A DNA stretch of 64,000 nt from UBA6398 sp963660485 (GCA_963660485.1 CAVKYH010000002.1:62001-126000); one strand, 5' to 3'; counted from the first letter of the stretch, positions 1-8,748 are shown. The notes: generated by a model from the sequence alone, not told the origin. Made by a program: numbers and translations.

Positions 1-381
1 AGAAAGCGTGCCGTGAAGCCAACGTCCTTCCACGAAAGCCTGTTGCATCACCACGCTGCTGGTATAATTCAACGCCGCAGCCACATCAATTCCGTAGCCC
101 ACGCCCCAGCGGCGCGCAGAGTCGTTTTGCAGCGGACGAATGGCGGAGGCGCGCAAATAACCGTTGGTCTCGTCGAGCGAAGACAGCCCGTGTTTGTTGG
201 CGTTAAGCCACAAGGGAGTTTTGTCTTTCGAGAAAGAACCCTGAGTCTCCGCCTTGTAATGAATACCTTTGCCCAAATCCAATTTCCCGGGGACGGCATC
301 ATACTGCCAAGCATACTGAGCCATCACGTTGGGGACAGTCAGCATAAAAGCAAGAACAAGTGTTGTTATTTTATTCTTCAC
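1..381 (-). CDS. Capsule assembly Wzi family protein (5' part; continues past the left edge)
   Basis: The first 127 codons of a gene running off the window. The peptide starts with a signal sequence (KNKITTLVLAFMLTVPNVMAQ) and continues with LPLWLNAN-like and LSSLDETNGYLRA stretches, then RRWGVGYGIDVAAAL and VVMQQAFVEGRW. From memory, these match the N-terminus of Bacteroidota proteins annotated as Wzi, outer-membrane beta-barrels tied to surface polysaccharide attachment. The start is GTG at 381: it is the only in-frame start that keeps the signal peptide, since the next ATG, at 345, removes most of it. A -7 box lies at 439-446. The function is inferred from similarity only, and the barrel itself lies outside the window. 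Confidence 0.75.
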   Translation of the reverse strand, partial: MKNKITTLVLAFMLTVPNVMAQYAWQYDAVPGKLDLGKGIHYKAETQGSFSKDKTPLWLNANKHGLSSLDETNGYLRASAIRPLQNDSARRWGVGYGIDVAAALNYTSSVVMQQAFVEGRWLHGTLS

Positions 382-438
382 CTTTTTCGGGGTTGGGCGG
401 ATAGACGGTAAATAAACCTACTTTATTTATATCGCGTG

Positions 439-446
439 CAAAGATA
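439..446 (-). promoter_or_regulatory. -7 promoter box of the Wzi-like gene
   Basis: Minus-strand TATCTTTG matches the Bacteroidota -7 consensus TAnnTTTG, about 60 bases before the GTG start. Confidence 0.6.
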
Positions 447-661
447 AGTGATTCCCGGCGCATTTACGGCACATTTTTCCATGGTTGCAATAAAAACAAA
501 GGCTTTATCATGCATTTGTTGCCGGATAGTTCACGTTTTTTTAGAGTTTTCGTGTCTTTTTGCTTGGGCCGAAGTGATAGTTTGGGGTATATGGAACAGA
601 CTTTCCCTTATATAAGATGTATCAGATTGGAAATAAACGCGACAACTTCAAACAAATTCGC
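447..661. other. Intergenic stretch with nothing recognised
   Basis: An AT-rich gap between two divergent genes. No ORF, stable hairpin or copy of the intergenic repeat is visible. It is one of the few gaps near 300 bases without that repeat. Confidence 0.6.
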
Positions 662-669
662 TACCTTTG
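662..669 (+). promoter_or_regulatory. -7 promoter box of the epimerase operon
   Basis: TACCTTTG, a full match to TAnnTTTG, lies 31 bases before the ATG at 701. It probably drives the run of genes to 5832. Confidence 0.75.
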
Positions 670-700
670 CAAATTGTAACACAGAATAAACTAAGGGTAG

Positions 701-1774
701 ATGAAGATTCTCATAACAGGTGCGAGCGGTTTCATAGGAAGTTTTCTCGTGGAGCGTGCTCTTTCGGCAGGCATGGAAGTTTGGGCGGGAGTAAGGCCGT
801 CGAGTAGCCGCCGATATTTGGACGATTCGCGCCTGCACTTCATCAATCTTGATTTCAACGACGAACAGTCGATGCAAAAAGCGTTCTGCAATGCCCGCAG
901 AGACTTTGGCGCGTGGGATGTAATAGTTCACGCAGCCGGGATAACCAAGAGCAGATGGCGCAACATGTTTTTCCGCGTAAACTATGACGGCACGCGACGC
1001 CTTGTGTCGGCTCTTAGAGATGCAGATGCCGTTCCGCATCAATTTATCTACCTTAGTTCGCTCAGTGTGTTGGGGGATATCAAGGAAACACCCGTTGGCC
1101 CGCACCCTGCGCCCGATCCGTTCGGCTCAAAAGGCAGTAGCGGAGAGTTGCAAAGCGTGGTGTATGAACCTATGGCCGCCGGAGATATGCCTGTGCCCAA
1201 TACCGCCTACGGTTTGAGCAAGGCTGCGGCAGAGAATTACCTGCATACGATAAAAGATATACCTTGGGTGATTTTCCGTCCTACGGGGGTGTATGGACCA
1301 AGAGAGAGAGATTATTTCCTTATGGCGAAATCGATAAAACAACATGTGGATTTTTCAGTAGGATTCAAGCCGCAGGAAATAACATTTATATATGTAAAAG
1401 ATTTGGTGAGCGCCGTGTTTGCCGCCATAAACAAGGGCGTGGTACACAAAACCTATATGCTTAGCGACGGACGCACCTATGAAAGCCGCGCATTCAGTGA
1501 TTTTTTGCAGGAGTCGATGGGAGTTAAAAGGGTGTTTCATATCAAGGCCCCGATATGGCTGCTGCGATTGGTTTGCGCCGTTGAAGAACTGATTTCAAAC
1601 GCCACCGGAAATACTCCGACGCTTAATCTCGACAAATACAAGATTATGAAACAGCGCAACTGGCAATGCGATATCACCGAAGCCATTGAAGACCTCGGCT
1701 TTCGCGCAGAATATGATTTGAAACGCGGTGTGGAAGAAACGGTGGACTGGTATAGAAAAAACAATTGGATATGA
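701..1774 (+). CDS. NAD(P)-dependent epimerase/dehydratase family protein (extended SDR)
   Basis: A 357-residue cytoplasmic oxidoreductase of the extended short-chain dehydrogenase family. The Rossmann nucleotide-binding motif GASGFIG is at residues 7-13. The catalytic YxxxK appears as AYGLSKAAAENY near residues 168-179. Length is normal for the family. The stop overlaps the next start (ATGA), so the PAP2 protein is translationally coupled. Extended SDRs act on nucleotide sugars, sterols or long-chain lipid ketones, and the substrate cannot be read from sequence. The membrane phosphatase partner hints at a lipid substrate; that is inference. Confidence 0.85.
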   Translation: MKILITGASGFIGSFLVERALSAGMEVWAGVRPSSSRRYLDDSRLHFINLDFNDEQSMQKAFCNARRDFGAWDVIVHAAGITKSRWRNMFFRVNYDGTRRLVSALRDADAVPHQFIYLSSLSVLGDIKETPVGPHPAPDPFGSKGSSGELQSVVYEPMAAGDMPVPNTAYGLSKAAAENYLHTIKDIPWVIFRPTGVYGPRERDYFLMAKSIKQHVDFSVGFKPQEITFIYVKDLVSAVFAAINKGVVHKTYMLSDGRTYESRAFSDFLQESMGVKRVFHIKAPIWLLRLVCAVEELISNATGNTPTLNLDKYKIMKQRNWQCDITEAIEDLGFRAEYDLKRGVEETVDWYRKNNWI

Positions 1775-2745
1775 TTTCATTGCTGAAACGCAAACGTTGC
1801 CGTCCGGGACTGCTCGGAATAGAAAAGATAGGGCTTATATACGCGATTTTTACAGCCGTGGTGGCATTGGTGTTCTGGAAAGAAATGCCTACACTCGGTG
1901 AAATGATGCTTACAAGGGTTGGATATCTGCTGGGAATGCTTCTGCTTATGTTTGTATACCGCAAACGCCCGTGTCATCTCACTTTCTTTTTGCGCACAGC
2001 GCTCCAGCTTGGAATGCTTGCCGTTTGGTATCCGGAAACATACCTTTTCTGTAGAATTTTCGGCAACTTCGATCATATTTTTGCCAATATCGACCAATTT
2101 TTATTTGGCTTCCAGCCCGCGTTGAAGTTTAGCGAAGCGATGTCGGGTGCGGTGTGGTGCGAATTGTTCAACTTGGGATATTTCTCATACTACCCCATGA
2201 TTTTTGCTCTGATAATTTGGACATTTTTTCGTAGGTATCTGCTTTTCGAGAAAACGGCTTTCATTGTACTTTGTTCGTTTTTCATTTTCTACATAGTGTT
2301 TATGTTCCTGCCTGTAGCTGGTCCGCAGTTCTACTACAACGCAATAGGTATGAATGCCGTGCGTTCGGGCGTGTTTCCCGAGGTAGGTCTTTATTTCCGC
2401 GACCATTTTGAAATGATAGCACCTCCCGAGGGCGGCGGATTGTTTCAGTATCTCGTGGAAAAGGCACAGGAAAGCGGAGAACGTCCAACGGCTGCATTCC
2501 CGAGTTCACACGTCGGAATCAGTTCTATAATAATGATATTGGCGTGGAAAGCCGACAAGAAAAAGCGCATGTTCCTTATCATGCTGCCGTTCTACGTGCT
2601 CCTGTGTTTTGCCACGGTTTATATCCACGCCCACTACGCCATAGATGCAATTGCCGGGCTTTTGGTAGCCTATCCGGTGTATAAACTTTCCCACAAGATA
2701 TACTACACGCGAATGTTTCACCGCTTGCACGGATACCATAGCTGA
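1771..2745 (+). CDS. Phosphatase PAP2 family membrane protein
   Basis: A 324-residue multi-pass membrane protein. Hydrophobic segments recur through the chain, and the C-terminal third has PAP2 motifs: PSSHVG near residue 240 (the PSGH motif) and HAHYAIDAIAG near residue 290 (the H-x4-D block, with the charge-relay Asp). The spacing resembles PAP2_3-type proteins, which include inositol phosphorylceramide synthases. The in-frame TTG at 1765 is less likely than ATG 1771, which overlaps the stop of the preceding epimerase. The expected reaction is lipid phosphate hydrolysis or head-group transfer at the membrane. Which of the two is open. Confidence 0.85.
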   Translation: MISLLKRKRCRPGLLGIEKIGLIYAIFTAVVALVFWKEMPTLGEMMLTRVGYLLGMLLLMFVYRKRPCHLTFFLRTALQLGMLAVWYPETYLFCRIFGNFDHIFANIDQFLFGFQPALKFSEAMSGAVWCELFNLGYFSYYPMIFALIIWTFFRRYLLFEKTAFIVLCSFFIFYIVFMFLPVAGPQFYYNAIGMNAVRSGVFPEVGLYFRDHFEMIAPPEGGGLFQYLVEKAQESGERPTAAFPSSHVGISSIIMILAWKADKKKRMFLIMLPFYVLLCFATVYIHAHYAIDAIAGLLVAYPVYKLSHKIYYTRMFHRLHGYHS

Positions 2746-2784
2746 AACAAAAACAACGATAAACTTTTAAGTATATATAAAATC

Positions 2785-3420
2785 ATGCCTAACACAGATA
2801 ACATTCTCGCTGAGAAACTTTTGAAGATTAAAGCAATCAAACTTCAGCCTTCCGAACCGTTTACATGGGCTTCTGGTTGGAAATCGCCCTTTTATTGCGA
2901 CAACCGCAAGGCACTTTCCTATCCTTCGCTCCGTGCGTTTGTAAAACTCGAGCTGAGCCGTATCGTTGCCGAGAAATATCCCGAAGCCGAAGTGGTTGCC
3001 GGTGTTGCCACCGGTGCTATTGCTCAGGGCGCACTCGTAGCCGATGAACTCGGTTTGCCTTTTGTTTATGTCCGCGCCAAAGCAAAGGACCACGGATTGG
3101 GCAACTTGATTGAAGGAAATCTCGAAAAGGGCAAAAAAGTAGTGGTTGTGGAAGACCTTATATCAACCGGAGCAAGTTCCTTGAAGGCTGTCGAGGCTGT
3201 TAGAGCCGCCGGTTGTGAAGTTGTGGGCATGGTTGCGTCATACACCTACGGTTTTGATGTGGCTGACAAGGCTTTTGCCGATGCCAATGTGGAGCTTACA
3301 ACGATTACCAACTACGAAGCGGTGGTCAATACCGCAATCCAAGAGGGCTACATCAAGGAAGCCGACATGCAGCTCCTTGATTCCTGGCGCAAGGACCCTG
3401 CTAATTGGACCGGCAAGTAA
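2785..3420 (+). CDS. pyrE: Orotate phosphoribosyltransferase
   Basis: A 211-residue enzyme converting orotate and PRPP to orotidine 5'-phosphate in pyrimidine synthesis. The PRPP loop VVVVEDLISTGASS lies near residues 114-127, and the K-rich dimer loop VRAKAKDHGLGN near residues 94-105. The N-terminal FTWASGWKSPFYCDNR is typical of the family. It follows the PAP2 gene after 39 bases with no terminator and is followed 13 bases later by the SRPBCC gene. This order (pyrE, SRPBCC, argH) is familiar from other Bacteroidales. Confidence 0.97.
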   Translation: MPNTDNILAEKLLKIKAIKLQPSEPFTWASGWKSPFYCDNRKALSYPSLRAFVKLELSRIVAEKYPEAEVVAGVATGAIAQGALVADELGLPFVYVRAKAKDHGLGNLIEGNLEKGKKVVVVEDLISTGASSLKAVEAVRAAGCEVVGMVASYTYGFDVADKAFADANVELTTITNYEAVVNTAIQEGYIKEADMQLLDSWRKDPANWTGK

Positions 3421-3433
3421 TTTCGCTTAGAGA

Positions 3434-3919
3434 ATGAGCCTCAAAAAATACGAGAGCGAGGTTAAACATCTCGCTTATTCCGATGTAAAAGTATATTCGG
3501 TGCTTTCCGATTTGTCGAACCTCGGTAAACTGCGCACTGTGTTCGATGATGCAGAGAAACGTGCCGCATTGGCTGCGCAGTTTGGCGAAGAAAAAACGGC
3601 CAAGATTGAGGAAACGCTGAAAAACATCGAATTCACTGCCGACAGCGTGGCTTTCGAAGCGCCCATGGCGGGAAAGGTTACGCTCGGCATTGTGGAACGC
3701 GAAGAACCCAAGCTCGTGAAAATAGACGTGATGGGTCTTCCGGTGAAATCTAACGTTTGGATTCAACTTCTTCCCGAATCTTCGGGCAGCTGCAAGATGA
3801 AAGTTACGTGTGGCGTGGAAGTTAATTTCTTTATTAAGGCGATGGCCGACAAATATGTGGCACCTGGTGTGGACAAGATGGCCGACATGCTTGCCGCTTT
3901 GCCTTACGATAAAATCTGA
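3434..3919 (+). CDS. SRPBCC family protein
   Basis: A 161-residue soluble protein of the START/SRPBCC ligand-binding fold. Evidence is the N-terminal coenzyme-like opening (KKYESEVKHLAYSDVKVYSVLSD), the alternating beta pattern in the middle, and a long amphipathic C-terminal helix (ADKYVAPGVDKMADMLAAL). No signal peptide or membrane segment is present. It sits 7 bases before argH in the same run. The ligand and role are unknown. Confidence 0.8.
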   Translation: MSLKKYESEVKHLAYSDVKVYSVLSDLSNLGKLRTVFDDAEKRAALAAQFGEEKTAKIEETLKNIEFTADSVAFEAPMAGKVTLGIVEREEPKLVKIDVMGLPVKSNVWIQLLPESSGSCKMKVTCGVEVNFFIKAMADKYVAPGVDKMADMLAALPYDKI

Positions 3920-3926
3920 TTGAAAT

Positions 3927-5270
3927 ATGGCAAACAAACTTTGGCAGAAAAACGTGGAGCTTAACAAGGAAATCGAGAAATTCACGGTGGGAAAAGACCG
4001 CGAACTCGATGTGTTTCTTGCCCCCTACGATGTGCTCGGCTCCATGGCGCATATCACGATGCTGCAAAGCATCAACCTGCTCACGGCATCTGAACTGGAG
4101 GTGCTGCTTAAGGAACTGAAAAACATCTACCGCCTTGCCGAAAGCGGAAAATTCGTTATCGAAGACGGGGTAGAGGACGTGCATTCGCAGGTGGAGCTTA
4201 TGCTCACGCGCAAACTTGGCGACGCAGGAAAGAAAATCCACAGCGGACGTTCGAGAAACGACCAAGTGTTGGTTGACTTGAAACTTTACGCCCGCGACGG
4301 CATACATCATATCGCCAACGAGAGCAAAAAACTTTTTGACGAGCTGCAAAAGCAGAGCGAGAAGTACAAAAATGTGCTCATGCCGGGATATACCCACACG
4401 CAGATAGCCATGCCGAGCAGTTTCGGGCTTTGGTTTGGAGCTTATGCCGAGAGTCTTGCCGACGATATGCAGATGTTGCTCGCCGCATGGCGCGTAACAA
4501 ACCGCAACCCCTTGGGCTCGGCTGCCGGATATGGCTCGTCGTTCCCGCTCAACCGCACAATGACCACAGCCCTCCTTGGTTTCGAATCGATGGACTACAA
4601 TGTGGTTTACGCACAAATGGGACGCGGAAAAACCGAACGCACCATTGCCTTTGCCATTGCCGGTATTGCCGGAACGCTGGCCAAGTTGGCGTTTGACGCC
4701 TGCATGTTCAATTCCCAGAACTTCGGTTTCATTCATCTTCCAGCCGAGTGCACAACGGGTTCAAGCATTATGCCGCACAAGAAAAACCCCGACGTGTTTG
4801 AACTGATACGTGCGAAATGCAACAAGTTGCAGGCTCTGCCGTCGCAAATCACGGCTATTATGAACAACCTCATTTGCGGCTACTCGCGCGACCTTCAGAT
4901 TATAAAGGAAGTGTTCATGCCGGCGTTTGAAGAGCTCATCGACTGCATACGAATGACCGCATATATCGTGGAGCGTACCGAGGTGAACGAACACATACTC
5001 GACAATCCTCTCTATGGTCCGATATTCTCTGTGGAAGAAGTGAACCGCCGAGTAATTGCAGGCACTCCGTTCCGCGAGGCATACAAGCAAGTGGGGCTGG
5101 AAATAGAGGCCGGCGAGTTTAAGCCCGATACCAATATCCACCACACCCACGAGGGAAGCATAGGCAACCTTTGCAACGACAGGATAGCCGACCTCATGAA
5201 CGCCACTCTCGACGAATTCCATTTTGCGCGAGTTGACGAGGCTGTAGCGAAACTTCTTGCGGAAAAGTGA
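3927..5270 (+). CDS. argH: Argininosuccinate lyase
   Basis: A 447-residue member of the fumarase/aspartase superfamily. It splits argininosuccinate into arginine and fumarate, the last step of arginine synthesis. The superfamily signature GSSIMPHKKNPDVFE is near residues 275-289, with its flexible serine loop. HSGRSRNDQV near residues 106-115 and the TH pair in GYTHTQIAMPSS near residue 153 are the other conserved blocks. Length and motif order are normal. It is the last metabolic enzyme of the 701-5832 run. The next gene starts within a few bases of its stop. Confidence 0.97.
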   Translation: MANKLWQKNVELNKEIEKFTVGKDRELDVFLAPYDVLGSMAHITMLQSINLLTASELEVLLKELKNIYRLAESGKFVIEDGVEDVHSQVELMLTRKLGDAGKKIHSGRSRNDQVLVDLKLYARDGIHHIANESKKLFDELQKQSEKYKNVLMPGYTHTQIAMPSSFGLWFGAYAESLADDMQMLLAAWRVTNRNPLGSAAGYGSSFPLNRTMTTALLGFESMDYNVVYAQMGRGKTERTIAFAIAGIAGTLAKLAFDACMFNSQNFGFIHLPAECTTGSSIMPHKKNPDVFELIRAKCNKLQALPSQITAIMNNLICGYSRDLQIIKEVFMPAFEELIDCIRMTAYIVERTEVNEHILDNPLYGPIFSVEEVNRRVIAGTPFREAYKQVGLEIEAGEFKPDTNIHHTHEGSIGNLCNDRIADLMNATLDEFHFARVDEAVAKLLAEK

Positions 5271-5286
5271 TATGCACGGCGGGAGA

Positions 5287-5832
5287 ATGAAAAGGCTTGC
5301 AATAGTGCTCACGGCTGTTTTGGCGGTGATGGCAACGGCTTGCGACAGCGACACAGTGGAATCGAAATATTCCAAATACCGCGCGTCGTTCTCACTCTCG
5401 CCCATCAACACCATTGCGCCGCTCAACAGCGCGCTCACATCGTATGGAAATTTCTGCACCATCACAGCTGATGCCAACCACTACTATTTCCGTTCGCTTG
5501 AAAACTCTTTGCAGGTTAACCGAGATGCGTTCGCGGCGTATAAGACATATATATGTATAGGCGGTTTTGTGGTAGGACGTTCTTCGCAAACCGAACTCGG
5601 TACAAGCGACTACCCTGTGGTGTGTTACGACCTGGCTTGCCCTAATTGCTATCACGAAGATATGATTGCCAAGAATATGAGCCTTGAAAGCGGGGGACGC
5701 GTGTCGTGCTCACGATGCAGCAGAACCTACGACCTAAACAACGAGGGAGCGGTGGTGAGCGGCAACAAGGGGAGAAAACTCGAGCGTTACCGCATAAGCT
5801 ACAGCAGCACGGCAATAATGATATCAAACTGA
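5287..5832 (+). CDS. Lipoprotein with a Rieske-like domain whose ligands are all Cys
   Basis: A 181-residue predicted lipoprotein. The signal peptide MKRLAIVLTAVLAVMATAC ends in a lipobox with Cys 19. The C-terminal half has CPNCYHE and, about 20 residues later, CSRCSRTYDLNNEG followed by AVVSGNKGRKLERY. That layout resembles the two ligand loops of Rieske [2Fe-2S] proteins (CxH and CxxH, then a FDxxxGxVxxGPAxxPL tail), but both histidines appear as Cys. It could instead be a zinc ribbon. An upstream in-frame ATG at 5272 exists; 5287 gives a clean signal peptide. No function is claimed. Confidence 0.7.
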   Translation: MKRLAIVLTAVLAVMATACDSDTVESKYSKYRASFSLSPINTIAPLNSALTSYGNFCTITADANHYYFRSLENSLQVNRDAFAAYKTYICIGGFVVGRSSQTELGTSDYPVVCYDLACPNCYHEDMIAKNMSLESGGRVSCSRCSRTYDLNNEGAVVSGNKGRKLERYRISYSSTAIMISN

Positions 5833-5869
5833 GAAAGCGCGGCAGCGCATCGCGGCTGAATATAAACGG

Positions 5870-5908
5870 AAATTCCGCAGGCCTCATGGCTTGCGGAATT
5901 TTTGTTTG
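5870..5908 (+). terminator. Rho-independent terminator of the argH operon
   Basis: Arms AAATTCCGCAGGCC and GGCTTGCGGAATTT around a TCAT loop, followed by a T run. It lies 38 bases after the lipoprotein stop. Confidence 0.85.
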
Positions 5909-6051
5909 CCCACCTCCGGCTTATGATGCCTATATATAATGAGTGTGAGGCCTTGTTTCCAGAAAGCCAAACGGCATCTCTTGACTCTCGTGTGCCTACT
6001 TGGTAAAGCTATATTTGACGCGCAAAAAACCGCCTCGCCACCCATTTTTTC

Positions 6052-6156
6052 CTACATCAGACATCGTAAAAAACTCCGACGCATCTAATTTAAATTAGAT
6101 GCGTCGGAATTTAAATTTCATGGCCCGGAGTTTTTCTGAGATGCCGTGTAGTTTTT
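6052..6156. repeat. Intergenic three-slot repeat R1 (a / a' / c'-like)
   Basis: Left slot a, middle a', right a variant of c' (CATGGCCC), separated by two AATTTAAATT palindromes. The left arm is variant (ACATCGTAAAAAACTCC). The right arm is GGAGTTTTTCTGAGATGCC, followed by GTGTAGTTTTT. It lies in a gap between tandem genes. Confidence 0.9.
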
Positions 6157-6187
6157 CCGCCCTGCGCAGCATGGTTTTTGGCTTGCG

Positions 6188-6320
6188 GAACAAGGCGTCT
6201 GATCTGCGGGAAAAAACTTCAGATTCGGCTCGTGGAATATGCTACTTCAGTTCGGGATAAAAAAATATAAAATTGAGAGTAAAAAAGTAGGCCGAACAGA
6301 GAGCTGTATTCGTTTTTTTT
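6188..6320. other. Intergenic stretch with nothing recognised
   Basis: AT-rich DNA between repeat R1 with its outer flank and the promoter of the BspA-type gene. No ORF or clear hairpin. Confidence 0.5.
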
Positions 6321-6328
6321 TACATTTG
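6321..6328 (+). promoter_or_regulatory. -7 promoter box of the BspA-type gene
   Basis: TACATTTG matches TAnnTTTG. It lies 104 bases before the ATG, so a leader of about 95 bases is expected, ending in an A-rich stretch. Confidence 0.65.
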
Positions 6329-6432
6329 TACGCACTATATAACATTTAAGACTCGACCACATATAAAGAGGGACGGAGTTTAAACAAAAATGATATTCAA
6401 CAACGCCTCATAAACTCTAAAAGAAAAAAAGA

Positions 6433-8748
6433 ATGAAAAGACTATTACGATTTTTTGTGCTGGTCATCTGCACTGCGTTTGGTTTCGCTACGGCCAATGC
6501 AGAAGACTATGTAACTTACACAGGTATATACGCCGATGTGGAATACGTAGTTTATCCAGACAAAGGAACAGCGGCAATTTATTCCGTTACCGACAAAACC
6601 CTGGACATGTTCGTACTTAAGGACTCTGTGGAATACAGAGGGGAAATATATCCTGTAACAGAAATCAAGACTTCTGTGTTTCGAAACTGCACAGAATTAA
6701 TAGGCATCGACCTTCCGAAATGCCTTACGTCCATACCCCAAAATGCATTTCAAGGGTGCACAAGTATTACAACCATAGAAATTCCGTCGAAAGTTACTAC
6801 TATAGGAGATAATGCGTTCAGGGATTGCACTAAACTATTCAAAATATACGCAGAAGACGCCACAGCTCTTCAAAGTATAGGAGAAAATGCATTTTCAGGC
6901 TGTAAGGCTCTAAAGGCCGCAGACTTCAGCAATTCTCCGATAACAACAATAAAGAGACAAGCGTTCAAGGACTGTTCTATACTGGCCACCGCAAAATTTA
7001 GTTCTTCACTTACAAATATAGCTCAAGAAGCTTTCTACGGCTGCTATAATCTCACGGAATTCTCTTTCCCGCAAAATGTTTCTTTTATGGGAGAACGAGT
7101 TTTCAAAGGGTGCACATCGCTAACATCTGTTTCATTTCATAAAGACTGCAGAGCCAATATTTCTAGCGGTGCTTTCGATTCATGCCCCCGTCTTGAGAGC
7201 ATCAACATTCCAAGTGGCACAAAAAATATAGCCGCAAGCGCTTTTGGTGGCTGCACAAATCTTAAATCCGTAACATTTGAGAATAATTCCAGCCTTCTTT
7301 CTATCGGCGACCAAGCATTCCAATACTGCACTTCCCTATCTGAAATAGCAATCCCAACACAAGTTACAAATATAGGAACAGAAGCTTTCATCGGCTGCAC
7401 TTCCCTAACGACCGTAGCTATGCCGGAAGCTCTTACAAATATTGGAACAAAGGCATTCTATGATTGCAGGGCATTGAAAGAGATCTCTATCCCCTCTAAA
7501 ATAACAAAGATAGGAGACGAAACATTCAGCAGTTGCTATTCTCTTGTTTCCGTAAATTTTCCAGAAGGACTAGATTCTATAGGAAACTACGCTTTCTTTT
7601 ACTGCTACAAACTCAATGCGCTTAACCTTCCGCAAAGTCTAACAGAAATAGGAAAATGTGCGTTCAAAGGGTGTTCATCACTTAAAACAATTGATATTCC
7701 CTCAAAAATCACAAAGATTGCAGACGAGGTATTCTCTAGTTGCGACAGCTTAGCATCAATCGTTTTCCCTGCGAATATCGTAGCTATTGGAACGAAAGCG
7801 TTCTACAACGCCAGTAATCTTACTGTAGTGAGAAGTACAGCTCTTACACCGCCCGTTTGCAGCAGTGGAGTCTTTGAAAATTCCTATGGCAACGCACGTC
7901 TCTATGTTCCTGCAGAAAGCATAGAAGACTACAAGGCTGCTTATGGCTGGAAAGGATTTGCTGACATTAGGGTAACAACGGATGAAATTACTCTTAACGG
8001 AATAACTTATGTGCTAGACCATGTTGCACTTACTGCTTCTGCTAAGGGAGCAGACAGCACAGCCACAATTCTCGAAATTACCAATACCGTAAATGATGGC
8101 AGCATTGCATACGAAGTAACAGCCATCGAAGATGAAGGCTTCAGGAACTTCAAAAATATTACCTCCATTATTATCCCCGATGGGATAACTTCTATAGGAC
8201 AACGTGCGTTTCAAAATTGCGAAGCATTGGCTTCTATAGATATTCCCCAAGGTGTAACTGAAATCGGAGCTAATGCGTTTGAAGGCTGCAAAAGCCTGAC
8301 ATCTTTCAAGATTCCCTATCCCTTCACTAAGATAGCATCGGGTACGTTCCTTAATTGTTATTCGTTGCGTTCAGTAAACTTACCTTACACGCTCCAAGAA
8401 ATAGAAGCAGATGCGTTTTCCAATACTAATTCGCTGACAGAAGTCGTATGTTTGGCTGCAGAGCCTCCTACATGCGCTACTAATGCTTTCGGCAATAGTA
8501 TTCAAAATGCTACTCTCTACGTACAGGATAGATACGCAGATGGTTATCTTAAAGCAGATGTTTGGAAAGATTTCGGTAAGATTGTAGGAAAATCTCCAGA
8601 TTATTACGTTGGCATTGAAACTACAAATAGTGATGTAACAGAAACAGCGCGCTACACCACAGACGGCACATGCATCACTACTCCGCAACGAGGCATCAAC
8701 ATTATAAAGATGAGCGATGGCACCACACGTAAAGTACTTGTAAAATAG
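6433..8748 (+). CDS. BspA-type leucine-rich repeat (LRR_5) surface protein
   Basis: A 771-residue exported protein. A signal peptide (about residues 1-23, ending FATANA) is followed by more than 20 repeats of about 23 residues of the form IGxxAFxGCxxLxxIxIPxxVTxI, in two blocks (about 55-490 and 560-690). Each block ends in an insert with YVP or YVQ and a TPP/PPTC motif. The C-terminus (TTPQRGINIIKMSDGTTRK) resembles the type IX secretion tails of Prevotella-like BspA proteins. Such proteins are cell-surface and often bind host proteins; binding here is not shown. Its codons look more AT-rich than those of its neighbours. It stands alone with its own promoter and terminator. Confidence 0.93.
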   Translation: MKRLLRFFVLVICTAFGFATANAEDYVTYTGIYADVEYVVYPDKGTAAIYSVTDKTLDMFVLKDSVEYRGEIYPVTEIKTSVFRNCTELIGIDLPKCLTSIPQNAFQGCTSITTIEIPSKVTTIGDNAFRDCTKLFKIYAEDATALQSIGENAFSGCKALKAADFSNSPITTIKRQAFKDCSILATAKFSSSLTNIAQEAFYGCYNLTEFSFPQNVSFMGERVFKGCTSLTSVSFHKDCRANISSGAFDSCPRLESINIPSGTKNIAASAFGGCTNLKSVTFENNSSLLSIGDQAFQYCTSLSEIAIPTQVTNIGTEAFIGCTSLTTVAMPEALTNIGTKAFYDCRALKEISIPSKITKIGDETFSSCYSLVSVNFPEGLDSIGNYAFFYCYKLNALNLPQSLTEIGKCAFKGCSSLKTIDIPSKITKIADEVFSSCDSLASIVFPANIVAIGTKAFYNASNLTVVRSTALTPPVCSSGVFENSYGNARLYVPAESIEDYKAAYGWKGFADIRVTTDEITLNGITYVLDHVALTASAKGADSTATILEITNTVNDGSIAYEVTAIEDEGFRNFKNITSIIIPDGITSIGQRAFQNCEALASIDIPQGVTEIGANAFEGCKSLTSFKIPYPFTKIASGTFLNCYSLRSVNLPYTLQEIEADAFSNTNSLTEVVCLAAEPPTCATNAFGNSIQNATLYVQDRYADGYLKADVWKDFGKIVGKSPDYYVGIETTNSDVTETARYTTDGTCITTPQRGINIIKMSDGTTRKVLVK

